From Cryptomeria japonica (lineage: Eukaryota; Streptophyta; Pinopsida; Cupressales; Cupressaceae): 64,000 nucleotides of DNA. Below are positions 24,006 to 37,068 of the stretch, in pieces. How positions within the stretch are numbered: position 1 is the first letter of the stretch; each line of letters begins with the position of its first letter. The stretch is from assembly GCF_030272615.1 (NCBI RefSeq), contig NC_081408.1, positions 400,113,889 to 400,177,888 on the forward strand. Direction: 5' to 3'. Made by a program: the position numbers and the translations under genes. The notes under the pieces were generated by a model that did not search any database, was not told the origin of the DNA, and was given only the letters and a program-made list of their open reading frames with translations.

Positions 24006-24020
24006 TACTCCCCCTTTGAC
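24006..24020 (-). other. Upstream polypurine-tract copy, element B
   Basis: Minus-strand GATGTCAAAGGGGGAGTAG repeats the tract about 140 bp inside the element. A weaker TAGGGGGAGT copy lies at 23955-23964. Confidence 0.55.
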
Positions 24021-24374
24021 ATCAATGACAAAGGTTATCAAAAATATGTCAAATAAGTGCAGTTTTCTGCTAGAACCTTGTAACCGGTTGGTTACAATCT
24101 GGAATAGGTCTGCTAATACCAAATTCAAGCTCTAAGTGAACCTGTTATTGTCCTTTAATGCTGCCTCTGTTCTCTGAATAGTACCGGTGAGGTGATGTAT
24201 TTTCTCTTTCGATGTCTTCTATCCTTGAATAAGTGCCTCAAAGATCTCTTTCCTCAAAGAGATGAGGTTATCCAATTTAGGACTGAGTCTACATTTAAGT
24301 TCTTTTGCCTTGCCTTTTATTCTTTCCTTCTCTTTCTCCAATTTTTCAAGTTTCTCGTCAAATCCAGCTATCTC

Positions 24375-26098
24375 CTATTCTATAACTAATATTGGTTCAG
24401 ATGAACCAATGATATTGTCAGCTATATCATCAATTTCTTTTTGCACTTTGCTGATTTCCTTATCGATATCCACTCTCAAAAGATTAGTCTTATAGGTGTC
24501 TTTGTACAGTTCTTTGAACTTCGTAATTGTTTTGTTCAGTGTCGGTAAGAGGGCATCAATATGTTCCGTGCACTTCTTTATTGTTTCTCCAAATAATTTC
24601 TCTTTTTCCTTGTCCATTTTCTCCTTAAATGTCTCTTCATTTACTTGGTCCACAGTCAGTATGTTGTCGGTGATGTATTTAGACAATGTGTCTAACTGAC
24701 TCAAAGAATCCTTATTATCTACATTACACTTGGGTGCAATCAATTTAAGAATAGGAATGGTATCATCTATAGCCTTATATGCTAATACATTACAATCTAT
24801 AATTTTCTTAATAGAATCTAAAAGCACTTCAGTCACATTTGTGGGTCTGAATTCAGTTATGGAAGTACCAGATGACTGTCCAACTACCTTAACAATCTTC
24901 ATGTTGTCGGTGGTAGTAACAACTTTGCTTGTCTCGACCTCTGGTAGGTCAGTTTGTGTTTGCATTTCAACTAGAAAAGGTTTAGGCTTCTCAGCATTTG
25001 CCGGTGGCACTGTCTCTGTATGAACCTGTTTCACTGTGCTCTCTTCTGCTGGTTTTTTTAATTGTTCTTTAGTGTTATCAACCGGTTTTTCAGTTGTGTC
25101 CACTATCAGTTTCTCCATTTGTACCTCTACATTGTCCACTACCAGTGACTTAGTTGGTTTCATTGTATTCTCTGCAGCCGGTTTCATGTCTCTGTCAGTT
25201 TTTCAATATTTGAATCAACAGTATTGTCAGTAACCATTTCACTAACCCCAACCTCAATGTTATCAGCTGGTGTTTCAACTTCAACATTTTCAGCTTGTGT
25301 TCCAACATTATTAGTTGGTTGCTCAGTAGCAACATATTTCTTCTTTTCCTCAGTACTTTCTTTATCAACTACAATATTGACCTCCTGAGTGTCTATGTTC
25401 ATTGTGTACAAAATTTCAAACTCAGGATTTGTATCCTCATGTGGAGTCTCCACATTCTCAGTAGCCGGTGTGTTGTTAGTTAGTACTGGTGGAGTAACTG
25501 AAGGTGGTGGAAGGTTATTTGTCACTTTTATATTAGGTAGTCCACCTACCTTGCCTTTTCCTTTGTCCTTATCCTTTTGGTATACCTTGAATGTTTTAGG
25601 TTTGTTCAGTTCTTCTTGTTTCTCTTTCTCAACAAAGAAAATATCCCATTTATCTGCTGTCTCTTCTAAGATCTCATTTACTCTACCGGCCATTAGAGTT
25701 ACATGCTGGTGTCCACTAGAAAAGACTGTTCTGTTAGCTTCACTGATCAATTCATCAATTTCCTCAACTAATTTTACAGGGTGAACAACTAGCAGTTTCT
25801 CAATCTTGATTTTCTTGTCTAGCTCCATAATGTCTAACCTTTTAGCATCTAGTTGCCTATAAAAATCACTAGGCAAATCATCTACAACCTCTATTAAAAC
25901 TTTCTTATAAATATCAAGGTGTAAGATGATATTGTTTTCTATGCTTTCATTCTCCTCATTTGTAAAAGTATCATACAGTTTACTTACATTTGATAAGTTA
26001 CCATCATCTATTATCTCATTTAACAAGTTGTCAAGTGGAGGAATAACCTGTTTTTCCATTTTCTTTCTAGGTGTCATCTTCTTAGCTGATGTCCTCAT
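24375..26098 (-). pseudogene. Element B ORF2, middle and C-terminal part
   Basis: Two long minus-strand frames (25184-26098, 304 codons; 24375-25187, 270 codons) overlap by four bases in different frames, so one frameshift separates them. The first reads DNLLNEIIDDGNLSNVSKLYD..LHLDIYKKVLIEV..., matching A's ORF2 block at 17.06-17.5 kb. The second is Pro/Thr/Glu/Val-rich at first and then helical (FRPTNVTEVLLDSIKKIID...KMDKEKEKLFGE...DIDKEISKVQKEIDDI), matching A's 17.9-18.66 kb frame. Better preserved than A's copy. No known catalytic motif. Likely a structural or accessory element protein. Function unknown. Confidence 0.7.
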
Positions 26099-26181
26099 TG
26101 CTTGTTGCTTCTGCCTTGTTGTCCTAGTTTTCTTGGGAGGAGGAGAGGGTATCGGTGAGGGTTTTCTCTTCCTATCAACTC

Positions 26182-26842
26182 TTATAACTCAATAGGAATT
26201 TCACTGTCAGAGGATGTACCAACCAGTGAGAGATAAGCCTCCGGTTGTAATCCTTCCAGATCACTTTCCTTGATACCAGTGATATTCATTATGTTTTCCT
26301 TTATTTCTTTAACCTGCTTAGATGCACTCCTTATGTATTTTTCTCTTCTCTTCCTTTGTTTAAGTGTCTGCACACCACTCTCTATTGTTTTTGCACTACC
26401 AAAAACCTTTTCTTCTGGTTCTCTAGGGGCTTCAAGTAGGGCTTTGGCATATGTTTCAATTATGTTTACATCAGCCTCATATCCCATTTCTGTCACCCAA
26501 ATAGTTCTAGGAAGAACTGCCTTCATCCAGATCTCATCTTTCTTAATCACAAAACAAATTTCCTTTTGATACTTGTCGACAATACATTGAGGTAACTTTT
26601 CCCTAGTCTTCATTTTTGCTTTAAATGCTTGGAAATACTCTATTATTTTGTTTTCCTGGTCTGTCCCCATGCCGGTGAAGATATATAATAGTTGCTTCTC
26701 TACTGATATATCATAACCAAAGTATTTCTTGCCTATACTGGGAACCTCTTTTGTAAGATATAGCATTAAGCATACAAGAAGATTGCCAAAACGGAAAGTA
26801 CCTTTCTTATCTCCTTTTATTTTCTTCAAATTGTCAATCAAC
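26182..26842 (-). pseudogene. Element B ORF2, central part next to the element C insertion
   Basis: The minus-strand frame downstream of the insertion reads TELIDNLKKIKGDKKGTFRFGNLLVCLMLYL, aligning with A's GKIKGEKKGTFRYGNLLVCLMLYFL. It continues through YEADVNIIETYAKALLEAPRE to a Lys/Arg-rich stretch and a stop at 26182. The next frame (26098) must be reached by a frameshift. The open frame starts inside the LTR of C at 26856 only by chance. The true coding text begins near 26842. Confidence 0.7.
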
Positions 26843-27742
26843 TCTGTTGTTCTCAAATTTTGATTCCCCTCTTATCCCTTGCAAGAAAATAATAACTCTA
26901 TCTGCAAATAAAGAGATCAAGGAAAACAAAACCCTAGAGCAACATATGACAAGGTTTCAAGAACCTTCTACACTTTCAACTTATCCAAAGTTTCAGTGGG
27001 TATACCTCCTGTGAATAATTTCACACTTTTAAACGAGATCCACAGTAAACCAGTGTCCAAAAACCAGTGGATCTTATCACCTCAACATAAACTAAAAAAA
27101 TAAAGGAACGCTTATGCTCATTTCAATATTGATCCTCAAGAGATGCAGAAAGAGAAACTACAACTGATACCAATGCCTTATCCAGGCTACAGAGTCATCT
27201 AAATTAAACAAGGATTTCACAATTAAACATCTCCATACATCTCATCACTTTGTCTTTTATCAACCCCATACATGCCTGACATATATAAGAGTCCTCCCTT
27301 GTTAGACTAAGTAGTGTTCATCAAATTCTAAGTCTCCACCAAAATAACCTACTGACAGAGATATTTCATGCGTATTTAATTCCCCTCCTGAAAAGGAAAG
27401 CTAAGAAACATATCTATGAAGACTGCATTACAATCTATGTTTAATTGAATAACCCTAGATTACCCAAATGAAACCAGTAAATTATTGAAAGCACACCAAA
27501 AGACAACACAAATTCTAGGCTCGAAAGTTTATGGTCTATATATTGATATTCATTTTGAAAAAATCTTTCAAAACTCAAAATATTCTCTGTCAACTTAGAA
27601 AAACCCAGACAGATTTCTGTAGAGTTTCTTTACAAATTCTTATGATCCCTTTCTAATTAGTCCTAGTATCCATTTATAATAGTTTGGATGCATACAAGCT
27701 TCAGAATTTTTCAAAAAAGTTTGTTACAACAATCTTCTTGTT

Positions 27743-30700
27743 TCAACAAGAAGTTACAAATCTTTTCCATTTTCTAATGGCCCCCTTTCGCCGGTTATCA
27801 TTCTGCAGCTTCTTCTTGAACTTTTGCATTCGGCACTGCATACTTTCTTGTCCATTCTTGGTACACGTCATCAGCAAGCCATGAGAAGTTAATAACTTTC
27901 CCTCTTGTCTTGGCCAATCTCTTCCAAGAGTTTCTCATTTTATTGACCTCAGAGTTGTTCTAACAAATAGGGAAGTATCATCTGTGTTAATGATTCCCTT
28001 TATCCTTAATGATAAGTTGGCCCCTAATTCATTAAGCCATACTTGTTTGCCCTTCAATTGAGCTGGACTAGCAAAACCCCCAAAAAATCATTCAAATTCC
28101 TGCTTAGTGTATTCCTTTTTATAAAAATTGATCTTCCTCTCTACATTATCTATTCCTTATGCCAGTTTTGTCAGTTCCTTTGTTATGTAAAAGGTGGACT
28201 TGATAATGGGGTCAGCACTTGCCTCATCATAGGATACACATATAAGTCCACCTCCCTAGGCATCCACTTGTCCAAAATGGGCATTAAAATAGCCCTGTCT
28301 CCATTGAGCTCATTCCACATATCCAAAACTTTACTCATGTTGTTATACACTAATGAGGATCCTATGGTGTCAGCAAAACTCAAGATTGTGGCCCTCACTC
28401 TCTCTTCATACTTATTTGCAAAAATTGTTTGAGCCTGTTTTAACTTTTCCAACTCCTGTTGAGTGATCTCAATTGATTGGGAACCAGTAGGTGCAAGAGA
28501 AGGTGGGAATTTAATGATAGGGCTAGTAGATGGAGGTTGTGTAGGAGAAGAAGCAATCATTAAAGTTGAGGACTCACCTTGATGGTATTGTCCTGCCAAT
28601 TGGCTTTTCAATTTAGCAATAATGCTATCTCAGCTCACTACTTCTCCTTTGGCATCATTGTAAGGTTTTAAGACAGTCTCTAACTTATCTTGGAGAGTTG
28701 CCCTTTCCATTGCTTCTTTCTCTACCACTGCAACATTAAATTTTGCAGTTTCCAACACTGTGCTAGTAGCCTTCAGCACTCCAGTATTTTGTACCCTCTT
28801 TACTATCATACCTCCAAGGTATCTGGACTCTAGGGCATCCTTTCTCTTTTTATTTTCAACTCTTTTCAGAGACCACATGACTAGGGAAACATCATCCTTA
28901 CTGAAGGTTACTCCTTCCATAGGCTTGGTCTCTTTCCTAACTACCTCTAAAACCAAGGCGTCTGCTATATCCCATTCAGGGAGGATCAGAACACCAGCCT
29001 TTGCTACCATTTCTCTTCCTTGCTCAGGAGTGATGGTCTTAAATTCAGTGACCATTTCTTGTTTTATTTCCTCCTCCACCATGGCTGCATCCTTGTGGGG
29101 TTGGTCATTCTTCCTCTTCTCACATCTGGCATTGAACTTATCAATATTCTGCTTCCACACAAATTGCATGAAAGCTCCTGAGGTAACAAATTTGCTATCA
29201 GCTAAGAATTCCTCACTGGCCTATTTAATAGAAGGATCCAGTTCCTGACCTTTGAACTCATTGGTGGTTATGTCCATCTCAGCATCCTCTGGCTCCCTAG
29301 GCATTCCATCTTATACTTCATCATATGTATAGGCGATCTCCCTGAGACTCCCTAACTGCAACAATTATTCAGCTATTGCCTGCTCTTCTCCTATATGAAT
29401 GGGGGATTGAGATGGGGAATATAGGGGCTCATTAGTTTGCACTTCCTTTCCCACCCTTTTCTTCTTTGGGGAGTCCTGAATGTCAATGACATCTTGTATT
29501 TTCCTCTTCCCTCTTAAAGTAGAAGGCTCCCCTGTTGTTGGCACCAACACACTATACTTGGATTTTCTATGTAGCACATAATCACCAGGAGGGATTGCTT
29601 TAGCAGATGTAGACCTAGCTAGAACTAGTCTTGCCTTCTGAAGGTTGTTTTTAATCACTACTTCCCTCTTCACCTTTAGTGTTTGCATTATATCCTCAAA
29701 GCAGAGAATTATGAATTTAGCCTTTTCCTCAAAGGGGTGAAAACTAGATAAAGGGTCATAGCTGCTGTCAAATTGTTGTACAAAATCAAGGGCCTTCTTG
29801 TAGCCCACCCATTTCTCTTTCCTTAGCTCTTTCTCATCCAAATCAAACTCATTTCTGATGAGGTCTTCAGGGAATTGGAATTGGCGAGGTCTATCTTTGC
29901 ATACTTCCCTTTTCCTAAACATACCATTAAAGAAATCTTCAGGGTCAGAAAACCTTGACAATGCAGTGGATAAATGGTATGGTTGAAATAATTCCTCAAA
30001 GCACTTCCATCCACTCTTAGTAATTACAAACTGATGTGCTTTTGTTACTGTTGGGAAAATGGTCCCTTTTCCTCTATTGGATAGCTCCGCCTCTTGCACA
30101 CTTCCAATTTGTCGGAGGAACTCTGCAATTCCTATTTTCAGTGGGACCTGATAAGGTAACAAAAAAGGAGTGCCTCTGAAACCGAACACTCTGAAACTGT
30201 GGAAACAGGGTACAAGTATATGTCACCCCAATTGTGGACAATTTTAATTTCTTCAGCAAACTCCTTAGGCCTAGGAAACTCCAAAAGAGCTTTAGGGACC
30301 CTTGGATTCTCTGAGCATAAGAGAATTCTGATTTTGGATACAAAGTACTTATCAAACTTTAGGTAGCTAGCATCCTCCCTATCCCACGACAACACCGTGC
30401 TCCATAATTGAACTAGCATTTTCTCCCCATCCTTTTCCTTCACTAAATCCATTTCATTGGCAAAGTAGTCACCACCCTTGAATAGAAATAAATGCATGAG
30501 GAGGGAATACCATCCAAAAGGCCTATCCACCTTACCATTCTTTATCACTATCAAGCCTTCATGAATTGCATCAGTAATGTAGGGGGCATAATCAAATGTT
30601 ACTGCCAGAGAAGGATTTAAAATTTGTGCTATCATTAACATGTAATGAATTGGCATGTTCACTTTGGCATCCTCTCCAAAAATCTGGCAAAGTGACCAGT

Positions 30701-31324
30701 ATAATCCTTTGGCTCTAAGAGTGAACCAATTTAGGGAGAAAGGCTCCATTGTATTAGGTCCTACAACACTCAATCCACCTATTTTGACAAAAAATTCTTT
30801 AAGAGGCCCATTTCTAAGATGATTCCTCTGTGCACTGTAGAATTGAGCAAATGATTCAAAATTAATGGGCTCCAAATAATTGGACACCTCACTGAGCCCA
30901 AATACATTTCTGAATTCATCATCATTGACTTGAATGAGGGTTTTTCCATTTATATCCCTAACACTTTTGGTGAGAGGGTCATAATTGTGTGCAATCTGAG
31001 TTAGGAGATCCACATCCATGAAAACTCAAGGGACCACCAATTTTCCTACATCCAACTCCCAAATACTATTCATCGGGGCAAGGGAGTGTCTCATACCAAA
31101 ACCAACTTGAATAAACCTAAACCAAACAACCCTATCTATGGATCTCTCAGACAATTTCCCTTGTCATACAATCCTTCTCCTATTCTCAAACGAGGAGCCT
31201 TGGGCACTAATTCCTTAACTTTAGCTGCTACATTTGTGGACATGGACAATTGTTCTAGGAAGTCATCACAAATTGCTCTCTCCTGGTAATTAACCTTCCC
31301 TATGAAGTCCCTTCTAGGTGCCAT
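27743..31324 (-). pseudogene. ORF inside the 3' LTR of element C, heavily broken
   Basis: Starts at the minus-strand ATG 31324 (MAPRRDFIGKVNYQERAICDD). It continues, with several frame changes, through frames 31019-30138, 30189-29365, 29169-28630 and 28611-28183. Text such as DIYLYPVSTV and PKKKRVGKEVQ matches the better copy at 41051-44682. It is a relic of a protein of about 1,200 residues encoded within the LTR. The PKKKRVGK stretch resembles a basic nuclear-localisation signal. I recognise no enzyme domain. Confidence 0.6.
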
Positions 31325-31649
31325 CTCAATGATTACAAGTATTTCAATTACTAATCAAAGCAATTCTTTAATAAAACAAAACCACAGTTCATCAATTTTT
31401 AGGTAACTGGTAAGCAAAACACAAGAAAACCTATTTTTGGCCTGAAGAACTCTGCTCTGCACTAGCTTTTCTGCATCAACTCTTCGAAATGATACCAACA
31501 TTCAATTGATGTGAGCGTATATACGGCAATCGAGCTCTTAACTATGACATTAACGCCACATGCTTCAGCCATCACTTCATAATTGAATTCATGAATCAAT
31601 TCAAAAATTTGGCTCCAATGGATCATAAAATGTTTGAGTGTTTCTATCA

Positions 31650-32620
31650 CTTTGTTGTTTCGCCATTTCATGAAGTGTAAAATCCATGCATCTTCATCAA
31701 GCGAAAACACGCCAACCGTTAGATCAAGCAGAACTTGCATAGCCTTTACCTTTTTGACTATTCTTCATTTAGCGACGAGCTTAGATCTCTTTCGCTATTT
31801 CACGAAAGCTAAACATCATGCACATTCATCCAGCGAAACCATGCGAGCCGTCTGATAAAAAAGAACTTGATCGGTCTTTATCCATTCCTATGACTGACTG
31901 TTTACCCCACTAATCGTGCACCAAGCGTTTAAGGCTAATGGTTTTTTCTATTTTGCGAACGGTAATTACCCTTCATCTTCGGTCTGCGAAATGGCACCCA
32001 CCGTCAGATCTTCCTTGAGATACCTACCTTTTAACAAATCTAACCCAGGAAGTGGGCCCTCTGACTCAGCACCATCCAACCTGGCAATCAACTGTTAAAG
32101 GAAACATACGTTTCAATCACCTATTTGGTGAAAAACTTCCACGGGATCCACTTCGGGACTGCCATGTGCATCTGATAAGTTGCCTTTTCATCCACAGTGT
32201 GATCCATCTGTTCTGCCATGACACCGACCAATCGACTGCCATGTCACTTTGCTATTTCACAAAGGTTAACTCTCAGTCACCTCAGGACTGTGAAATAGCA
32301 CCGACCTTCCAATCAAAAGGAACTTGATCAGCCTTTACCTTCAATCTTTACTACCTCGTGGGTCAAGTTTCCTTTTCATCATTTCGCGAAGCCTAAAACC
32401 CATGCACCTATTTCTTGTGAAATAGCGTGAGCCATCCAATCAAAAGGAACTTGATCGGTCTTTACCTTAGTTTAAAATCTGAGCGCCAGACCCACTCCCA
32501 CTTTTTGCCATTTCACGAATGGTAACTCACAAGCATCTTTGAATTGTGAATTCATGCATGCCGTTAGATTAAAAAGAACCTACACGATGGTTAAGGAGTC
32601 CGATTAAAAATTAAAAACTT
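31650..32620. repeat. Diverged tandem array, period ~130-150 bp, in 3' LTR of C
   Basis: Units start with a TTTCGCTATTTCACGAA-like palindromic core (about 31661, 31791, 31943, 32249, 32379 and 32506; a weak one near 32107). They end with a CCGTCAGATC or CCAATCAAAAGG string and GAACTTGATCGGTCTTTACC. Many units also contain a reverse copy of the core, GCGAAATAGC, so each could fold into a stem. No coding. Confidence 0.65.
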
Positions 32621-32902
32621 TAGGAAAGGCTTAGGGAAAATAAAGCGTTGCTAGACCTGCCTAGGGAGAAATACAAGGGGGGACATTTTCATGGTCAAGC
32701 GACCCTTCCGCTTAAGTGGTAAAAGTAACACAAAATTAGAACACAAGGATTTTTTCAAAAAACATGAAGGGTTAAAAACAAAAAAACCTTAAACACTCCT
32801 TTGGACCAAGAACACCGAAGCAAGAAGGCCACAATCCAACTCAATTTTTTAAGTCTTTTAGCCAATCATGGAGCAAGATCATCCATTTTTTAATCAGTGA
32901 TA

Positions 32903-33221
32903 AGAGCGTCTCTGGTTGGGGATGGTTGATCGCAAGATCAACACAAGAATTCAGAAACTCTATGGAGAAACAGACCAAAACAAGCCTAAAACCAACAACA
33001 AAAGCAAACCTAAATATATACAGATAGGGACCTACAGTTCATGGACATCAAGAGAAGTAATGTTTCAGGAATTGTCCATGCACTGGAAATTCCTGTACTT
33101 CATCATTCATATTTTTCAAAAAATATGAGTCCTTTCCATTAAGATCACAAACCACAAAGGGGCCAATCCATAATGACTCAAATTTCTTGTGCTTTCCCTT
33201 ACCATGTCCTTTCGCATTCCA
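32903..33221. other. Element C 3' untranslated stretch
   Basis: Lies between the integrase C-terminus and the 3' LTR on the minus strand. At about 33.05-33.2 kb minus-strand text similar to GPFVVCDLNGKDSYFL continues the integrase tail. GTTGATCGCAAGATCAAC at about 32926-32943 is an inverted repeat. I see no clear polypurine tract. Confidence 0.4.
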
Positions 33222-34250
33222 TCAAAGAATTACATTACCAATTTGGAACTTTCTCAATGAGGTTCTCTTATCAAATAGGTATTTAGACTGCAATTGGATC
33301 TTTAGATTCCTCTTGTGGGCCAGAGTTCTAATTTCTTCAACCTCCACTATATGAATCATCCTGTCTTCCATGGGTTCAGATAACTCCATGTCTTTAGCTC
33401 GCAAGAACTTATACACTGGAAGAAGATTATTGACAGGCACCCTAGATTGTGTGCCATAAACTAATTCAAAAGGGGAAACCCCAATAGCCCTTTTGACAGT
33501 AACCCTGTCAGCCCATAAAACCAATTTTAACTTTTGGTCCCAAGACCTTTTGTTCTCTTCCAGGATTTTCTTGATAATGTTCAGGAGGCTCTTGTTACTA
33601 GATTCAGCTTGCCCATTACCCTGAGGATGATAAGGCGAAGAGTAAGACATAACTATTCCATGACTGGTGCAAAATTCAACAAACTCTTCTAACCTGAAGC
33701 TCATGGCATTATCCATCACTAGTTTTACAGGGACTCTGAATCTGGTTATAGCATTATCCATCAGAAAGTCAATAATAGCTTTACTTGTGGCTCTCTTGGT
33801 GGGTATAGCTTCAATTCATTTGGTAAAATAGTCAATAGCTACTATAATCCACCTATGACCTCTTCTTGATTTCTCAACAATTTCTCCAATAAAATCAATG
33901 CCCCATTGGACAAAGAGGGGCTTCCACTGTGACTGGGTTGAGGGGTAAAGCTCCCTCATACTTCAACTTTGATGAAAACTTCTGACATGGGTCACATCTC
34001 CTGACATATTCATGGGCATCTTTAAACAAAGTAGGCCAATAATATCCAACTCGGATTATCTTACCAGCAGTTATCTTAGCAGAGTAATGACCTCCACACA
34101 CTCCATCATGCATTTCAGTTAACACTCTCCTAGCCTGGGATTTGTCCAAACACATTAGCAATGCCCCATCTCTATTCCTCCAAAACAGATCACCCTGAAT
34201 GAAGACATATTTTTGTGACTTCAACTTTAGAGTTCTTCTCTGATTATGTG
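33050..34250 (-). pseudogene. Element C integrase
   Basis: On the minus strand it opens with the zinc-binding region (ARRVLTEMHDGVCGGHYSAKI...YYWPTLFKDAHEYVRRCDPCQKF), which retains both His and both Cys. The core follows after a frame break near 33.9 kb (IDFIGEIVEKSRRGHRWIIVAIDYFTK, then a stop). The 33761-33222 frame has KLVMDNAMSF, holding the second Asp, and YHPQGNGQAESSNKSLL, holding the Glu. The usual SDNG is altered to MDNA. A GPFVV-like (GPY/F) tail is found past 33222. Inserts element DNA into the genome. Nonsense changes make it inactive. Confidence 0.8.
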
Positions 34251-35793
34251 TCATTCCTTCTGAAAATGTTGTATCCCTTAAAAAATGCACTATCTCTGAG
34301 TACCAGGGCTGTATTTCAATATTGGTGACCAGGATGTTCTCAACTTCAACATTATTTATTTCAACATCAAGAAGGTTTGACTCAGCCATAAGCTTAGCAA
34401 GGCCTAAACCTCTCACCAATTTAGTGATCTTTATTTCCAAATCAAACTCCTGGATTCTGTTTATCCATCTACATCTCTTATCTATGACCTCAGACCGGGA
34501 TAAGATATCTTTGACAACAACATGTGGGACATAAGCAACTACTTGTGCATTTATAAGATATGGCCTGAAATCTTTTACAACCTTGACCAAAGCATATGCT
34601 TTCTTCTCCATGATTTCATATTTTAATTCTGCACCTTGTAAAGATTTTCTATAAAAAGCTATAGGATGTTCATATCCTTCATTATCCTTTTGTAAAAGAA
34701 CTACAACCACTATGTGATATGAAGCAAAAGAAAACAAAGATAAAGGCTTACTATAATCAAGGGACTTCAATACTCGTGCTTCCTGAATAGCCTTTTTGAT
34801 CCCAGCAAAAGCCTTTGAAGCTTCTTGATCCCATCAAAATTTTGTATCCTTTTTAAGCAATTTAACAATGGGCTTGACTATCTCTGCAAAATTTGCAATA
34901 AATCTTCTAACAAAATTAACTTTTCCCAAAAAAGATTGGATACCTTTAACATTCTTTGGTTTAGGCACATTGTTTATTGCCTCAATTCTTTCAAGGTCTA
35001 TTCTTACTCCTTCTTTAGAGACAATATGCCCTAGCAGCTTCCCTTCAGTAACAGCAAAATGACACTTCTTAGGATTTAAGGATACTCCAAATTATAGAGC
35101 TTTATTGAAAACCTATTCTAAGTGTCCACAGTGGTCATCCACCCTTTTGGAGAAGCATGTCAGATCATGTTGATATACTACCATGATGATGTTGATGAAT
35201 TCTTTGAAAGCTACATCCATCGCCCTCTGAAAAGTAGCCCCAGCATTTTTCAAACCAAAAGGCATTCTGACATACACATAAGTTCCCCAAGGGGTGGTGA
35301 AAGTAGTTTTGAATTGTTCTAATTCTTTTACCAACACCTAGTTATACCCTGAAAACCCATCCATCATAGACAATAGGTCACAACTAGTCACTCTTTGTAA
35401 CATAGCTTCCATATTAGGAGAAGAATAATTATCTTTCAAGGAAGCAATATTTAGGTTCCTAAAGTCAACACAGAGTCTTATGTCCCCATTCTTCTTTCTC
35501 ACCGGGACCAAATTTGAGACCCATGAGGAATACCTTATAGGCTTAATAATTCCCCCTTCCCTTAACTTGGTTAATTCTTGCTGCATCTTAGATTCCAACA
35601 GGGGGTTAATAGGTCTTTGTTTTTGTCTAAAAGGCTTAGCATCTGGAAGCAAAGGGACTTCATGCTGAAACAAATCTTGTCTATACGCCTTTAGATCTTC
35701 ATAAGACCAAGCAAAGACATGCTTATATTTCTTTAATAAATTAATAAGATTTACTCTAAAATGAGGAGGCAAATTTTTTCCAATAAATACCAA
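34251..35793 (-). pseudogene. Element C reverse transcriptase and RNase H
   Basis: Frame 35793-35338 gives LREGGIIKPIRYSSWVSNLVPVRKKNGDIRLCVDFRNLN, the classic Ty3 fingers, and MMDGFSGYN, where the first catalytic Asp is kept. Frame 35337-35113 gives TPWGTYVYVRMPFGLKNAGATFQRAMD. The active-site box reads VVYQHDLTCFSK where YLDDL would be expected, so one catalytic Asp is lost. The connection region (about 34.8-35.1 kb) is in shifted frames. RNase H starts near 34770 with FASYHIVVVVLLQKD, whose first Asp is replaced by Tyr (usual form ASDH). Would copy RNA into DNA and degrade the RNA strand. Dead. Confidence 0.85.
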
Positions 35794-35805
35794 CTTAGGG
35801 GATGA

Positions 35806-36534
35806 TTATGTCCCCAAGTTTACTTCCTCTAGCTCATCTAACTTAGTGGTTGATTGCTGGTGCAAATGACTATGATTGTAACTGAACATACCTTCAAGCT
35901 CTACCAACCCTTTAGGTATTTCATTAGTTTCTAACTGAATCAGATCATTTCCAAACATAGTTTCTCTGTTGTCAACCACTTCCACCAAGGCATTGCAATC
36001 AATTTTTTGTCCATCATAGTCATCAATGCATTGTATAAACCTGAGAATATCTTCATCATCAACAAATAGTTGCCAATTATATACATTGTCAGGAATGGTA
36101 GGCCTAGCCTTTATCTCAACTGTGGATATACCAGTTAGTGTTGCATCATACTTCTTTAATGCAACATTCGCTAAGAAATCTGCCATGATATTCTTAGATC
36201 TTTCTATCCAATTTATAGAAAATGCACTAAAATGCTCAATCACATCCCATACTACATGCTTGTACCTTTTCAATCTATCATTCTTAGATACATACTTGGA
36301 TCTCACTTGGGAAACAACCAATTCTAAATCTCCTAACACCCTCAATAATTGAATCCCATGCCTTTTTGCAACTTCAAGCCCCAATAACAGGGCTTCATAT
36401 TCAGCAGTATTATTTGTACACTGGAAGGCTAACAAGAAGGAATACTTAAAGGTTATACCTGAAGGAGACACAAAAAGAACTCCTGCTCTAGATCCTTCTT
36501 TAGGGCAAGGTCCATCAAAATACATTTGCCACAA
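35806..36534 (-). pseudogene. Element C archaeal-type RNase H, upstream of RT
   Basis: A 242-codon open frame with MYFDGPCPKEGSRAGVLFVSP, CTNNTAEYEALLLGLEVAKRHG, LRVLGDLELVVSQV and NIMADFLANVA. The four acidic catalytic positions (D in YFDG, E in AEYEA, D in GDLE, D in ADFLA) are all present. This is the extra RNase H (aRNH) typical of the Tat lineage. Its place between protease and RT is notable, since in the Ogre-type elements I know it lies after the RT-linked RNase H. It stops at 35806, 13 bases before the RT frame. A flanking Glu/Val-rich linker (about 35.8-36.05 kb) follows. Confidence 0.8.
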
Positions 36535-36540
36535 ACCATG

Positions 36541-37047
36541 CTATTGAGATTCCAATTTAATCATAATAGAGTCAGTATTCTTCAATTGAGATAAAATTGG
36601 TTGTAGTCTAAAATTGTCAAGATCCACATCAATCATACAGTTCAGCATACTAGGATCTACTTTCTCAATAACCCTAGGGGCACGTGGTTCTCTATAAAAT
36701 TTGACTTGGTTCCCATTAATTGGGATGTTAGCATATGACAGATCCAAATGAACATTTCCACCTACTGCTGCAGCCCACTGCTTGGATAATAACATACCAT
36801 AATGAGGTTCGGTGTCAGTTACAATGACATCCATTTTGTATGTTGCTTCAGGGAATGCTACTATTTTTACTTCAACATCTCTCATTGTACCTATCACAGG
36901 TACTTCTCTGTTATCCATAGCATAACACTTCCCATATATTGTACTCACTGACAACCCTAATTCTTTCATGACACCATAAGGCATTACATTTGCAGCTACA
37001 CCAGAATCTATCATACAATTTTTAATCAACCAGTTATTCACTAACAA
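36541..37047 (-). pseudogene. Element C aspartic protease region
   Basis: The frame reads NNWLIKNCMIDSGVAANVMPYGVMKELGL, the DSG-type active site of retroelement aspartic proteases. A second half follows with YKMDVIVTDTEPHYGMLLSKQWAAAVGG. It would process the polyprotein. A stop between it and the aRNH frame (36535-36540) shows decay, or an ancestral frame boundary. Confidence 0.75.
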
Positions 37048-37068
37048 AGTAACATAGAAAGGATCAAC

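Larger units (their letters stand above)
26843..32902 (-). repeat. Element C 3' LTR (~6.06 kb, minus orientation)
   Basis: Matches 40151-46241 along its whole length with scattered substitutions and indels. One example is about 36 bp missing near 27955 relative to the other copy. It contains a degenerate ORF (27743-31324) and the tandem array (about 31.65-32.6 kb). Confidence 0.88.

Noticed and set aside
24730-25784. Plus-strand frames opposite ORF2 of element B
   Set aside because: They are antisense shadows of a long minus-strand frame that is supported by homology with element A.
31650-32620. Possible CRISPR-like or satellite array
   Set aside because: Units are diverged, irregularly spaced and have no constant repeat with unique spacers. 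The context is a plant LTR.
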